A stretch of 64,000 nt of DNA, taken from positions 124,001 to 188,000 of the forward strand of contig NZ_JAEUAN010000011.1 in NCBI RefSeq assembly GCF_019511445.1. The letters are read 5' to 3'. The DNA comes from Aliirhizobium wenxiniae (GTDB taxonomy: Bacteria > Pseudomonadota > Alphaproteobacteria > Rhizobiales > Rhizobiaceae). The translations under genes were made by a program, and so were the position numbers. This document shows positions 8,403 through 15,742 of the stretch, piece after piece. Numbering within the stretch: the first letter of the stretch is position 1; each line of letters begins with the position of its first letter. A model generated the notes under the pieces. It was given only the letters and a program-made list of their open reading frames with translations. It did not search any database and was not told where the DNA came from.

Positions 8403-9659
8403 GTGAACTCGTCCCTTCACGATCTTCTTAGCAAAATCATCAAGGTAGGAACTCTCACCGTCCGTGGGACGGGAGGCGAACAGCGATATGGCGGAGGGGG
8501 AGGTCGCTCAGTCGCCATCCGCTTCACCGATGAAGCATCGGAACTGGCGCTTCTGCGTGATCCGCAGTTGCAACTCGGCCAGCTCTACATGGATGGCCGC
8601 CTTCTCGTGGAAGAGGGTGACATTTATGAATTCCTGGCCCTGATCAAGGACAACACCCTGTCCGAAGGCCTGACATTCGGCATGATCGTCCGCGGCATCG
8701 GCCGCATGATCGAGGCGCAGTTCCGCAATCGCGTGCCGATCAACCACAATCGCAAGAACGTCTCGCATCACTACGATCTCGACGAAAAGCTGTTCTCGCT
8801 GTTTCTTGACGAGGACTGGCAGTATTCCTGCGCTTACTTCAACCCGCCCGGCATTTCGCTGGACGAGGCGCAGATCGCCAAGAAACGCCATATCGTGGCA
8901 AAGCTTCTGGCTAAGCCCGGCCAGAAGGCGCTGGAAATCGGCTCCGGCTGGGGCGGCATGGCGATGTATCTGTCGGAGAGTTCCGGTGTCGATGTGACAG
9001 GCATCACGCTATCGACCGAGCAGCTGAAAATCTCCCGCGAACGCGCCGCCAAGCGGGGCCTCGCCAACAGCGTGCGCTTCGAGCTGCAGGACTATTATTA
9101 TCTGCCGCCGACCAGGAGCTACGATCGCATCGTCTCGGTCGGCATGTTCGAACATGTCGGCCGGCTGAACTACAGGAAGTTCTTCAACAAGGTGAATGAC
9201 GTGCTCGCCGATGACGGCGTCATGGTGCTGCATTCGATCGGCCAGCCGTATCCGGCGATCTACAACAATCCGTGGATCGAGAAGTACATTTTCCCGGGTG
9301 GTTACATTCCGTCTCTGGCAGAGGTGCTTCCGGCGATCGAAAAGGCGGGACTACTCGTCTCCGACGTGGAAATCCTGCCGATGCACTATGCCTACACGCT
9401 GCGCCACTGGCGCGAGCGCTTCATGGCCAACAGGCAAAAAGCGGCGGCGCTTTATGACGAGCGTTTCGTCAGGATGTGGGAATTCTACCTCGCAGCTTCC
9501 GAAATGGCCTTCACCCACGAAGCCTTCCACATCTTCCAGATCCAGATCGTCAAGAAGCGCCAGGCGGTGCCCGATACCCGCGACTACATCTACGAGCGGG
9601 AAGCGGAGTTGCGGGCGTTTGAACAGAGCCGGTTGCCGCTGGACAAGATTGCGGTGTGA
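8403..9659 (+). CDS. cfa: Cyclopropane-fatty-acyl-phospholipid synthase family protein
   Basis: 418 residues. It transfers a methylene group from S-adenosylmethionine to cis double bonds of membrane phospholipid acyl chains. The SAM motif ALEIGSGWGGMAMYLSE lies near 176-192, and the family motifs VSHHYDLDEKLFSLFLDEDWQYSCAYF and VSVGMFEHVGRLNY (catalytic region) follow the Cfa layout; the end carries the FHIFQIQIVKK segment. The start is GTG, supported by an excellent AGGAGGT 6 bases upstream. Rhizobia carry more than one Cfa paralogue, and I cannot say which one this is. A repeat element lies between it and ubiA. Confidence 0.93.
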   Translation: MNSSLHDLLSKIIKVGTLTVRGTGGEQRYGGGGGRSVAIRFTDEASELALLRDPQLQLGQLYMDGRLLVEEGDIYEFLALIKDNTLSEGLTFGMIVRGIGRMIEAQFRNRVPINHNRKNVSHHYDLDEKLFSLFLDEDWQYSCAYFNPPGISLDEAQIAKKRHIVAKLLAKPGQKALEIGSGWGGMAMYLSESSGVDVTGITLSTEQLKISRERAAKRGLANSVRFELQDYYYLPPTRSYDRIVSVGMFEHVGRLNYRKFFNKVNDVLADDGVMVLHSIGQPYPAIYNNPWIEKYIFPGGYIPSLAEVLPAIEKAGLLVSDVEILPMHYAYTLRHWRERFMANRQKAAALYDERFVRMWEFYLAASEMAFTHEAFHIFQIQIVKKRQAVPDTRDYIYEREAELRAFEQSRLPLDKIAV

Positions 9660-9671
9660 TGCTGCCCGGCT

Positions 9672-9811
9672 GGGGGAAGAAGACCCCTCCCAACCCTCCC
9701 CAAAAGGGGGAGGGCTTAACCCAGCCGGCCTCTCCGGTGAGAAATTGGCGAGAAGCTGCCACGGGTCTTCTCCCCCCTTGTGGGGGAGATGGCCGGCAGG
9801 CCAGAGGGGGA
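9672..9811. repeat. Palindromic intergenic element, copy A (RIME-like)
   Basis: The outer arms GGGGAAGAAGACCC (9674-9687) and GGGTCTTCTCCCC (about 9763-9775) are nearly perfect inverted copies. Inside is CCCTCCCC-AAAA-GGGGGAGGG, followed by GGGCTTAACCCAGCCGG, and the tail carries GGGGGAGATGGCCGGCAGG. A decayed relative lies at 22769-22895 with the same order of boxes. This design matches the palindromic mosaic elements of rhizobial intergenic regions. It could form a strong hairpin after cfa. Confidence 0.75.
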
Positions 9812-9875
9812 CTTGAAGGCGATGATCTTCCCATCTCCTTGACCACCCCAAATCCCCGGCGCTAGAAACTCGGCC

Positions 9876-10829
9876 ATGATGACCAACACCCCAAATGATG
9901 CCGCCCGTGTGGCCGATGCTCCTTCCGACAATTTTGTCTATCGCGTCCTGCCGCGATCGCTGTGGGGATATTCCCAGCTTGCCCGCTGGGACCGCCCGAT
10001 CGGCTGGCAGCTTCTGTTGTGGCCGTGCTTCTGGTCGATCGCTCTTGCGGCGGACGCGGCACCCGATGGCCTGGAGCCTTCGGCGGGCACGATCATCTTC
10101 TACCTCTTCCTGATGTTCGTCGGCTCGGTTGCCATGCGTGGCGCAGGCTGTGCCTATAACGATCTCGTCGATCATGACATCGACATGGAAGTGGCGCGCA
10201 CCCGTTCACGCCCGTTGCCCTCAGGCCGTGTGTCCCGTTTCGGCGCTAAAGTGTTCATCGTCCTGCAGGCACTGGTGGGGCTGCTTGTCCTCATTCAGTT
10301 CAACACCTTCTCGATCGCGCTCGGCATCGCCTCCCTGGCCGTCGTTGCCATCTATCCTTTCGCCAAACGCTTTACCGACTGGCCGCAGTTCTTTCTGGGG
10401 CTTGCTTTCTCCTGGGGTGCCTTGATGGGTTGGGCTGCAATCTTCGGATCGCTTTCCTGGGCGCCGGTGTTCCTCTATATCGGCGCCGTCGCCTGGACGA
10501 TCGGTTACGATACGATCTATGCCTATCAGGATATCGAGGATGACGAGCTAATCGGTGTCCGATCGACGGCCCGTCTTTTCGGCGACAACGCCAAACCCTG
10601 CATTTTGGGCCTCTACGGCGTGACGGTGTTTTTCTTGCTGTTTGCCTTCATTGCAGCCGGTGCCGGTTTCTTCGCCTATGTCGGACTGATGGCGATGGTC
10701 GTCATGCTAGGCTGGCAGATCCTCATTCTGGATATCCGGAACCCGGCTCAGTGCCGCGACCTGTTCCTGTCCAACAATCGCGTCGGCGCAATTCTCTTTG
10801 CCGGTCTGCTTCTCTCGCTGATCTTCTGA
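9876..10829 (+). CDS. ubiA: 4-hydroxybenzoate polyprenyltransferase
   Basis: 317-residue integral membrane prenyltransferase of ubiquinone synthesis. It joins the polyprenyl tail to 4-hydroxybenzoate. The two Asp-rich motifs that bind Mg-diphosphate are present: NDLVDHDIDMEVART near 91-105, and YQDIEDDELIGVRST near 215-229. Seven to nine hydrophobic helices are evident. ATG 9876 and 9879 are both possible starts, and no strong Shine-Dalgarno is seen. A terminator follows within 25 bases. The charged N-terminal 20 residues are typical of alphaproteobacterial UbiA. Confidence 0.95.
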   Translation: MMTNTPNDAARVADAPSDNFVYRVLPRSLWGYSQLARWDRPIGWQLLLWPCFWSIALAADAAPDGLEPSAGTIIFYLFLMFVGSVAMRGAGCAYNDLVDHDIDMEVARTRSRPLPSGRVSRFGAKVFIVLQALVGLLVLIQFNTFSIALGIASLAVVAIYPFAKRFTDWPQFFLGLAFSWGALMGWAAIFGSLSWAPVFLYIGAVAWTIGYDTIYAYQDIEDDELIGVRSTARLFGDNAKPCILGLYGVTVFFLLFAFIAAGAGFFAYVGLMAMVVMLGWQILILDIRNPAQCRDLFLSNNRVGAILFAGLLLSLIF

Positions 10830-10852
10830 CGCAAGGAATATCCGAACAGAAA

Positions 10853-10878
10853 AAGCCCGGCTTCAAGAAGCCGGGCTT
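10853..10878. terminator. Hairpin terminator between ubiA and a DUF6101 gene
   Basis: AAGCCCGGCTTC pairs perfectly with GAAGCCGGGCTT around a 2-base loop, preceded by an A-run that becomes a U-run on the opposite strand. It sits between convergent genes and may act in both directions. Confidence 0.8.
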
Positions 10879-10910
10879 CGCGCTGCGCCTTGCAGGTTTA
10901 GGGGACGGTC

Positions 10911-11477
10911 CTACCGGCGCGCGATGATTTCCCGGCCCTCGATCTTCATCGCAACACCGAGCGTGCCGGTCGTGCGACGGACGAGGAAACGGGGACGCCT
11001 TGCGGCGAAATAGGAGTGACGGCGGCGCTGCTTGGTGCCATGGTCACGCACGTCGCCGATATGGTTTTCGAGCGGCCGGGCAACGCCATCGGCCTCCACC
11101 ATCAGCATCGGAATGCGGAAGGCTTCCGACCACGAGCGCCAGTCGGCGGCGATATCGCAGAGATCATGGGCGACGAGAAGCGGGATGCAGAGATCCGGAT
11201 CGTCGTGATGGAGTTCGAGCGTGACGGTAACTTCGCCGTCGCCATGGTCGATCGCGCGGGCGGCGACACCCTTGAAGGCGCGGGCCGGCAGGGCGAAGGA
11301 CAGCGGTAGGCCGCTACCCGGAAGGATCTTGCGCAGCACGGCGCCGCGCTCGTCGATGGTGATCGTGACATTTCCTGAGGTCTCGCGCAGCGCATAGGTA
11401 ATCTGCTGCGGAAAACGAGACGGATCGAGCCTCAATGTCGACCCTGCCCATTCGGGCTTCAGAACGGTTTTGCTCAT
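10911..11477 (-). CDS. DUF6101-like protein of unknown function
   Basis: 188 residues beginning MSKTVLKPEWAGSTLRLDPS. The first two-thirds alternate beta-strand patterns (VTITIDERGAVLRK, VTVTLELHHDDPDLCIPLLV), and the C-terminal 40 residues are Arg-rich (KQRRRHSYFAARRPRFLVRR). No signal peptide or membrane segment is present, so it is cytoplasmic. The basic tail suggests nucleic-acid or membrane contact, which is inference. The DUF6101 name comes from memory of rhizobial proteins with this layout. It is a single-gene unit. Confidence 0.8.
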   Translation of the reverse strand: MSKTVLKPEWAGSTLRLDPSRFPQQITYALRETSGNVTITIDERGAVLRKILPGSGLPLSFALPARAFKGVAARAIDHGDGEVTVTLELHHDDPDLCIPLLVAHDLCDIAADWRSWSEAFRIPMLMVEADGVARPLENHIGDVRDHGTKQRRRHSYFAARRPRFLVRRTTGTLGVAMKIEGREIIARR

Positions 11478-11792
11478 CGCTTTATGCTACCCTTGTTTTA
11501 CCTGAGAGCCGCTTCCGGTTTCCCGTATTCGTTTCTCTGCGGGACTTTTGTCCTCTGATGGGCTCACATTAGGCGGCGGGGTTGCGAAAACCCCTTAAAA
11601 ATCGCGGTTAAGGAAAGTTTGCTTTGGTGGATGGTTACCGAATGCCGCAATTATCTCGGTTTCCGAAGGGTGAACGCGCGTCTTTGCATTGAAGGCGTAT
11701 CGCAGCGGTACAGCCCGCGGCGGCCGCGGTTTCGGAGCTGTGGAAAACCGCCCGGATTGCCGATCATGCAGGCCGAAAGCCCGGGACAAAAA
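11478..11792. other. Gene-free stretch of about 315 bases
   Basis: This region separates the DUF6101 gene start from the end of the ModE-N-like gene. Open frames here are short, lack ribosome sites and have unconvincing composition. It presumably holds the promoter of the DUF6101 gene, but no clear -35/-10 pair or stable hairpin stands out. Confidence 0.5.
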
Positions 11793-12173
11793 TCAGCTGT
11801 CGTCTTTTTTGGAAGGGGGTGTGAAGGCCGCGTCGATATTGGACGACAGCCATGCCAGATCCGCATCGGCGGCCTTCAGCATGGCGGCTTCCATCCGTCG
11901 ATAACGGGAAAGAAGCTCTCGGCCGAACTCGGTCAAGCCGGCACCTCCGCCGCTTTTTCCACCATGGCGAGTAAAGATCGAGGGTTCGCGGAACATCCGG
12001 TTAATCTCGTCCGAAAGCAGCCATGCGCGCCTGTAGGACATGCCGATCGAAGCTCCCGCGGCTCGGATCGAACCGTGTTCCTCGATCAGTTCGAGCAGTT
12101 GTGCCTTTCCCGGCCCGAGCCTGACGCCGATGTCGAAATCGATGCGGATCGTGGTTTTCCGGATATGGCTCAT
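11793..12173 (-). CDS. ModE N-terminal-type winged-helix regulator
   Basis: 126 residues carrying only the LysR/ModE-like wHTH domain. The recognition region is LLELIEEHGSIRAAGASIGMSYRRAWLLSDEIN (about 27-59), and GGKSGGGAGLTEFGRELLSRYR is the wing and linker helix. The C-terminal molybdate-binding (MOP) domains of full ModE are absent, so the effector is unclear. Its start overlaps the stop of the upstream FAD oxidoreductase (ATGA), which itself follows Sua5. The three genes form a tight operon read leftward. It may regulate molybdenum genes elsewhere or its own operon; no target site was identified. Confidence 0.85.
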   Translation of the reverse strand: MSHIRKTTIRIDFDIGVRLGPGKAQLLELIEEHGSIRAAGASIGMSYRRAWLLSDEINRMFREPSIFTRHGGKSGGGAGLTEFGRELLSRYRRMEAAMLKAADADLAWLSSNIDAAFTPPSKKDDS

Positions 12174-13630
12174 GGGGCGATGATCACCTTGTCCGGGTTC
12201 ATGATGCCGGCCGGATCGAAGGATTTCTTGATCCGGGCCATCAGCTCCATCTCGATCGGCGAGCGGATATGTGCAAGCTCGTCGCGTTTCAACTGGCCGA
12301 TGCCGTGCTCCGCCGAAATCGACCCGCCCGCGGCAAGCACGATTGTATGGACGATCTCGTTGATCTCACGCCAGCGGTCGAGAAACGCCTGCTTGTCGGC
12401 CCCAACCGGCTGGGAGATGTTGTAGTGGATATTGCCGTCGCCCATATGGCCGAAAGCGCAGACACGGGCGCCGGGCATGGCGGCCAGAATCGCCTTTTCG
12501 GCTTCCGCCATGAATTGCGGGATTTTTGATACCGGCACCGACACATCGTGCTTGATCGAACCGCCTTCCGGCTTTTGGGCACCGGACATGCTTTCGCGCA
12601 TCGTCCAGAGCGCCTTTTGCTGGGCAACCGACGAGGCGATCACCGCATCGCGAACGAGGCCCGCCTCAAAACCCTGTTCCAGCAGCGAATGGATCATGAC
12701 TTCGGCAGTCTGAGCCGAGTCTGAGGTCGAGATGTCGATCAGCACATACCACGGATGCGGCTCCGACAGCGGATCGCGCACGCCGTCGATATGCCGCGAG
12801 GTGAATTCGATGCCGATCCGCGGCATCAGCTCGAAACCGGTCAGGGCCATGCCGCAAAGCGTCGAGGCCTTGTCGAACAGCGCGAGCGCATCCTCTGTCG
12901 AGGCAACACCGGCGAATGCCACCTGATGACCAACCGGGCGCGGAAAGAGCTTTAGCACCGCGCCGGTAATGATGCCGAGCGTGCCTTCCGCGCCGATGAA
13001 GAGATCGCGCAGGTCGTAGCCGGTATTGTCCTTCTTCAGCCGCCGCATCCCGTCCCAGATCTCGCCGGTCGGCAGGACGACTTCCAGCCCGAGGCAGAGC
13101 TGGCGCATGTTGCCATAGGCAAGCACAGCCGTGCCGCCCGCGTTGGTCGAAAGATTGCCGCCGATCCGGCAGGAGCCTTCGGAGCCGAGCGAGAGAGGGA
13201 ACAGCCGGTTCACCTCTTCCGCCGCCTTTTGCACATCGGCAAGGATCGCGCCGCCATCGGCCACCAGCACATTGGCCACCGGATCGACATCGCGGATGCG
13301 GTTCATCCGGGCAAGCGAGACGATGATGTCGTTACCGCCGGCACGCGGCGTCTGGCCGCCGACAAGCCCGGTATTGCCGGTCTGCGGCACGATCGCCGTG
13401 CCGGTTTCGCTGGCGAGTTTCAGGATCGTCGAAACTTCCTGCGTCGATCCCGGCTTCAGAAGCAGTGGCGAGGAACCTTTGTAAAGACCGCGATCCTCGA
13501 CCAGATGCGGGGCAAGACCTGCCGCATCGCGGATGACATTGGCGTCTCCGACAATCGCGGCAAAACGGTCGATCAGTCCCGCAGCCATCTCGGAACCGGC
13601 TTTTGTGCTCTCTCCCGCGGAACCGTCCAT
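12170..13630 (-). CDS. FAD-binding oxidoreductase, GlcD/D-2-hydroxyglutarate dehydrogenase type
   Basis: 486 residues of the VAO/PCMH flavoprotein family. The FAD-binding domain (about 45-225) shows LLLKPGSTQEVSTILKLA, PQTGNTGLVGG and GGNLSTNAGGTAVLAYGNMR. The FAD-linked oxidase C-terminal domain carries FGHMGDGNIHYN, with metal-binding histidines, and SAEHGIGQLKRDEL. Such enzymes oxidise D-2-hydroxy acids (D-lactate, D-2-hydroxyglutarate, glycolate) and pass electrons to the respiratory chain. The true substrate cannot be told here. ATG 13630 is chosen; an in-frame GTG at 13636 overlapping the Sua5 stop is an alternative. It is coupled to the ModE-N regulator downstream. Confidence 0.92.
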   Translation of the reverse strand: MDGSAGESTKAGSEMAAGLIDRFAAIVGDANVIRDAAGLAPHLVEDRGLYKGSSPLLLKPGSTQEVSTILKLASETGTAIVPQTGNTGLVGGQTPRAGGNDIIVSLARMNRIRDVDPVANVLVADGGAILADVQKAAEEVNRLFPLSLGSEGSCRIGGNLSTNAGGTAVLAYGNMRQLCLGLEVVLPTGEIWDGMRRLKKDNTGYDLRDLFIGAEGTLGIITGAVLKLFPRPVGHQVAFAGVASTEDALALFDKASTLCGMALTGFELMPRIGIEFTSRHIDGVRDPLSEPHPWYVLIDISTSDSAQTAEVMIHSLLEQGFEAGLVRDAVIASSVAQQKALWTMRESMSGAQKPEGGSIKHDVSVPVSKIPQFMAEAEKAILAAMPGARVCAFGHMGDGNIHYNISQPVGADKQAFLDRWREINEIVHTIVLAAGGSISAEHGIGQLKRDELAHIRSPIEMELMARIKKSFDPAGIMNPDKVIIAP

Positions 13631-13632
13631 TA

Positions 13633-14625
13633 TCACTCTTCTCCGTCGCGTGGTGCGGCTGCGCGTGCCAGCCTGTCGTTGATCGCTTCGCCCAGTCCTT
13701 CGTTCGGGATAGGTGTCACGGCGATACTGGCGGCACCGCTGGCATCTGCGCGCTTCAGGTATTCGAACAGATTTGCTGCAGCCTGCGCAAGATCGGCTGA
13801 TGGGCTGAGGTCGAGATCGAGCGCAGCCTTTTCCGCACCCGCAACCGGCTGGCCGCCGAAGCGGATCAGCGCTTCGCCCGGTTCGATCGTTGTTGCGTTA
13901 AGACGCACGGTGGCGCCCGGCGCATAATGCGAGGCGAGCATGCCCGGTGCCTCGATGATCGCGGCAGGGCCGGCGCGTCGCTCAAGGTCACGCCCGGCAG
14001 CATCGGCGATATGCATGGCCGCAAGGCCGCCGGGCCTCAGAAGCAGGATCGCGCCCGTTTCGGGATCGACGCGGATAATCGTCGACTCGACGCCGACAGG
14101 CGAATAGCCGCCGTCGATGATTAGCTGCAGCTTGTCGCCGAGATCTTCCATCACATGGCGCGCAGCGGTCGGGCTGACCCGGCCGGACGTGTTGGCGCTC
14201 GGTGCAGCAAGCGGCCGGCCGAAATCGCGGATCAGGTCGTTGGCAAAACCTTCCGGGCAGCGAAGCCCGACCGTTTCCAGCCCCGCCGTTGCCAGCGGAT
14301 GGATGGTACTGTCTTTCCTGAGCGGCAGGACAATGGTCAGCGGGCCGGGCCAGAAGGTTTCCGCCAGCTTTCGCGACGCCGGATCGAACACGGCGTAACG
14401 CTCTGCCATTTCGATATCGCAGACATGGCAGATGAGCGGATTGAATTGAGGCCGCCCCTTGGTCTCGTAGATGCGCGAGATCGCGTCGGCGCGTGTCGCA
14501 TCCGCGGCAAGTCCGTAGACCGTCTCGGTCGGGATGGCGACGGGAAACCCGTCATGGAGCACGCGGCTTGCCTCGCTGATGGCGCGCTGCGGCTCAAGGG
14601 TGATGTTGATGATTTCGGCTGTCAT
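13633..14625 (-). CDS. L-threonylcarbamoyladenylate synthase (Sua5 type)
   Basis: 330 residues: an N-terminal YrdC domain (about 15-205, with PTETVYGLAADAT, KGRPQFNPLICHV and APSANTSGRVSPTAA) and the C-terminal Sua5 domain (about 235-330) that distinguishes Sua5 from the shorter TsaC. It makes threonylcarbamoyl-AMP from threonine, bicarbonate and ATP for the t6A37 modification of ANN-decoding tRNAs. It is the first gene of a leftward operon with the FAD oxidoreductase and ModE-N regulator. The partner TsaD, TsaB and TsaE genes are not in this window. Confidence 0.95.
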   Translation of the reverse strand: MTAEIINITLEPQRAISEASRVLHDGFPVAIPTETVYGLAADATRADAISRIYETKGRPQFNPLICHVCDIEMAERYAVFDPASRKLAETFWPGPLTIVLPLRKDSTIHPLATAGLETVGLRCPEGFANDLIRDFGRPLAAPSANTSGRVSPTAARHVMEDLGDKLQLIIDGGYSPVGVESTIIRVDPETGAILLLRPGGLAAMHIADAAGRDLERRAGPAAIIEAPGMLASHYAPGATVRLNATTIEPGEALIRFGGQPVAGAEKAALDLDLSPSADLAQAAANLFEYLKRADASGAASIAVTPIPNEGLGEAINDRLARAAAPRDGEE

Positions 14626-14657
14626 GCCGCTGTCAATACAGCGGAGTGCTTAGCTCT

Positions 14658-15284
14658 TCAAAGCCTTTTGACGATTTCGCGCACTGCGGCACTCGGCGCG
14701 CCGAGCATCAGCACGTTGCGCATCGCCTCGCGCGGGCTGTTGGTCTGGAACAAAAGCCCGTTCTTGCGCCATGTCCGGTCGATCCGCGCCGGTTCGCCCG
14801 CCTCGCCTTCAACAGCGACGGCAAAATACATGCGGGAGTTTCTGGGGTTGATCCGCGCGAAAAACACCTCGTCACCGCCGATCTCGGAAGAGAAGTTGGC
14901 AATATAGAAGGACCAGCTGACCATCGCATCCTGCGAAAAGAAAGTGCGCGCCGCCGTGACATGGCAATAGCCCAGATGTGGGCTGCCCTCGAGCGTGCGA
15001 TGGAAAATGATCTTCGGCAGATGGATCGACCGATGAAAGCTGTTCAGCCGCTTATGCGTGGTTTCCCCGGCGGCTTCCAGTTTATTGCCTGTCCTCTCGG
15101 CCACTTCGTCATGGGTAAGATACCGGCGTTCGTCGGGAACCCAGACGGGACGGGAGCGCGGAATTCTGCCTGTGCGCAGAAATTCGGTATGGGCATTACC
15201 GCTGCTTGGCGGCACCATCAAAGGTCTCTGTCTGTTGACCTCGTAATACCGGAGCTGTCCTGGCATGGTGCGGCTCTTCCTCAT
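14658..15284 (-). CDS. Hypothetical protein
   Basis: 208 residues starting MRKSRTMPGQLRYYEVNRQRP; a second start at the internal Met7 is possible. It is rich in Arg and aromatic residues, with no signal peptide or membrane helix. Segments such as SHLGYCHVTAART-like and MVSWSFYIANFSSEIGGDEV suggest a compact mixed alpha/beta domain, but I recognise no family. It sits between Sua5 and the region of the B12 riboswitch, whose transcript runs the other way. Codon use matches the neighbours, so it looks native. Confidence 0.7.
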   Translation of the reverse strand: MRKSRTMPGQLRYYEVNRQRPLMVPPSSGNAHTEFLRTGRIPRSRPVWVPDERRYLTHDEVAERTGNKLEAAGETTHKRLNSFHRSIHLPKIIFHRTLEGSPHLGYCHVTAARTFFSQDAMVSWSFYIANFSSEIGGDEVFFARINPRNSRMYFAVAVEGEAGEPARIDRTWRKNGLLFQTNSPREAMRNVLMLGAPSAAVREIVKRL

Positions 15285-15429
15285 GAATTTTGATGAATAC
15301 TATTAGCAAGACCTTAACAGTCTGTTTCTCGGTATAGGCTGCCGGAGAACCTGTCGTCGTCAATGCATTCGCCGATGTCGCAATGTCGTCTATGCGACAG
15401 GCCTGCGCCCCGCTTAAATATGACAAAGC

Positions 15430-15638
15430 TCAAGGTGCCACCTTGCTAGGGAAGGTGGAGAATTGGGAAGCCGGCAGGTCTAAGAGATCTATCCGGCGCT
15501 GCCCCCGCAACGGTGGTGGAGTTGAAGGCATGGCTTGGGGGATAATCCCGCGCCACTGGGACAGAGCCGAACGGCCGCCCGGGAAGGTGCCATGCAGTCC
15601 TTTTGGGACAACTCCTCAGCCCGGAAACCAGCCTGAGC
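15430..15638 (+). ncRNA. Cobalamin (adenosylcobalamin) riboswitch
   Basis: All the landmark boxes of the B12 element occur in order on the plus strand. They are GGGAAGCCGG (15465-15474), CCGGCGCTGCCCCCGCAACGG (about 15493-15513, the conserved core), GCCACTGGG (15552-15560), CGGGAAGG (15580-15587), and the closing AGCCCGGAAACCAGCCTGAG near 15619-15638. Peripheral stems can be paired from GGTGCCACC onward. The aptamer ends about 105 bases before the Rieske oxygenase ATG, and that gap contains GGCGGC-GTTAAAA-GCTGCC, a possible expression-platform stem. Cobalamin binding normally turns expression off. No other plus-strand gene lies nearby, so the oxygenase is the evident target. Confidence 0.93.
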
Positions 15639-15742
15639 TTGATGAAGACCGGTCGCGGAGGGCGCACGGGACGGGAATTGGCGGCGTTAAAAGCTGCCGG
15701 CTTGTCCATGTCCTGAAGCTTAGCTGTATGGCGAGGAAGCAT

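Noticed and set aside
11595..11789. 64-codon minus-strand open frame between the DUF6101 and ModE-N-like genes
   Set aside because: It has no ribosome site, Pro/Arg-rich composition and no recognisable fold; it is probably chance.
15383..15742. In-frame N-terminal extension of about 120 residues on the Rieske oxygenase
   Set aside because: The stretch coincides with the cobalamin riboswitch and its platform; the encoded residues do not match the family, and a good ribosome site stands before ATG 15743.
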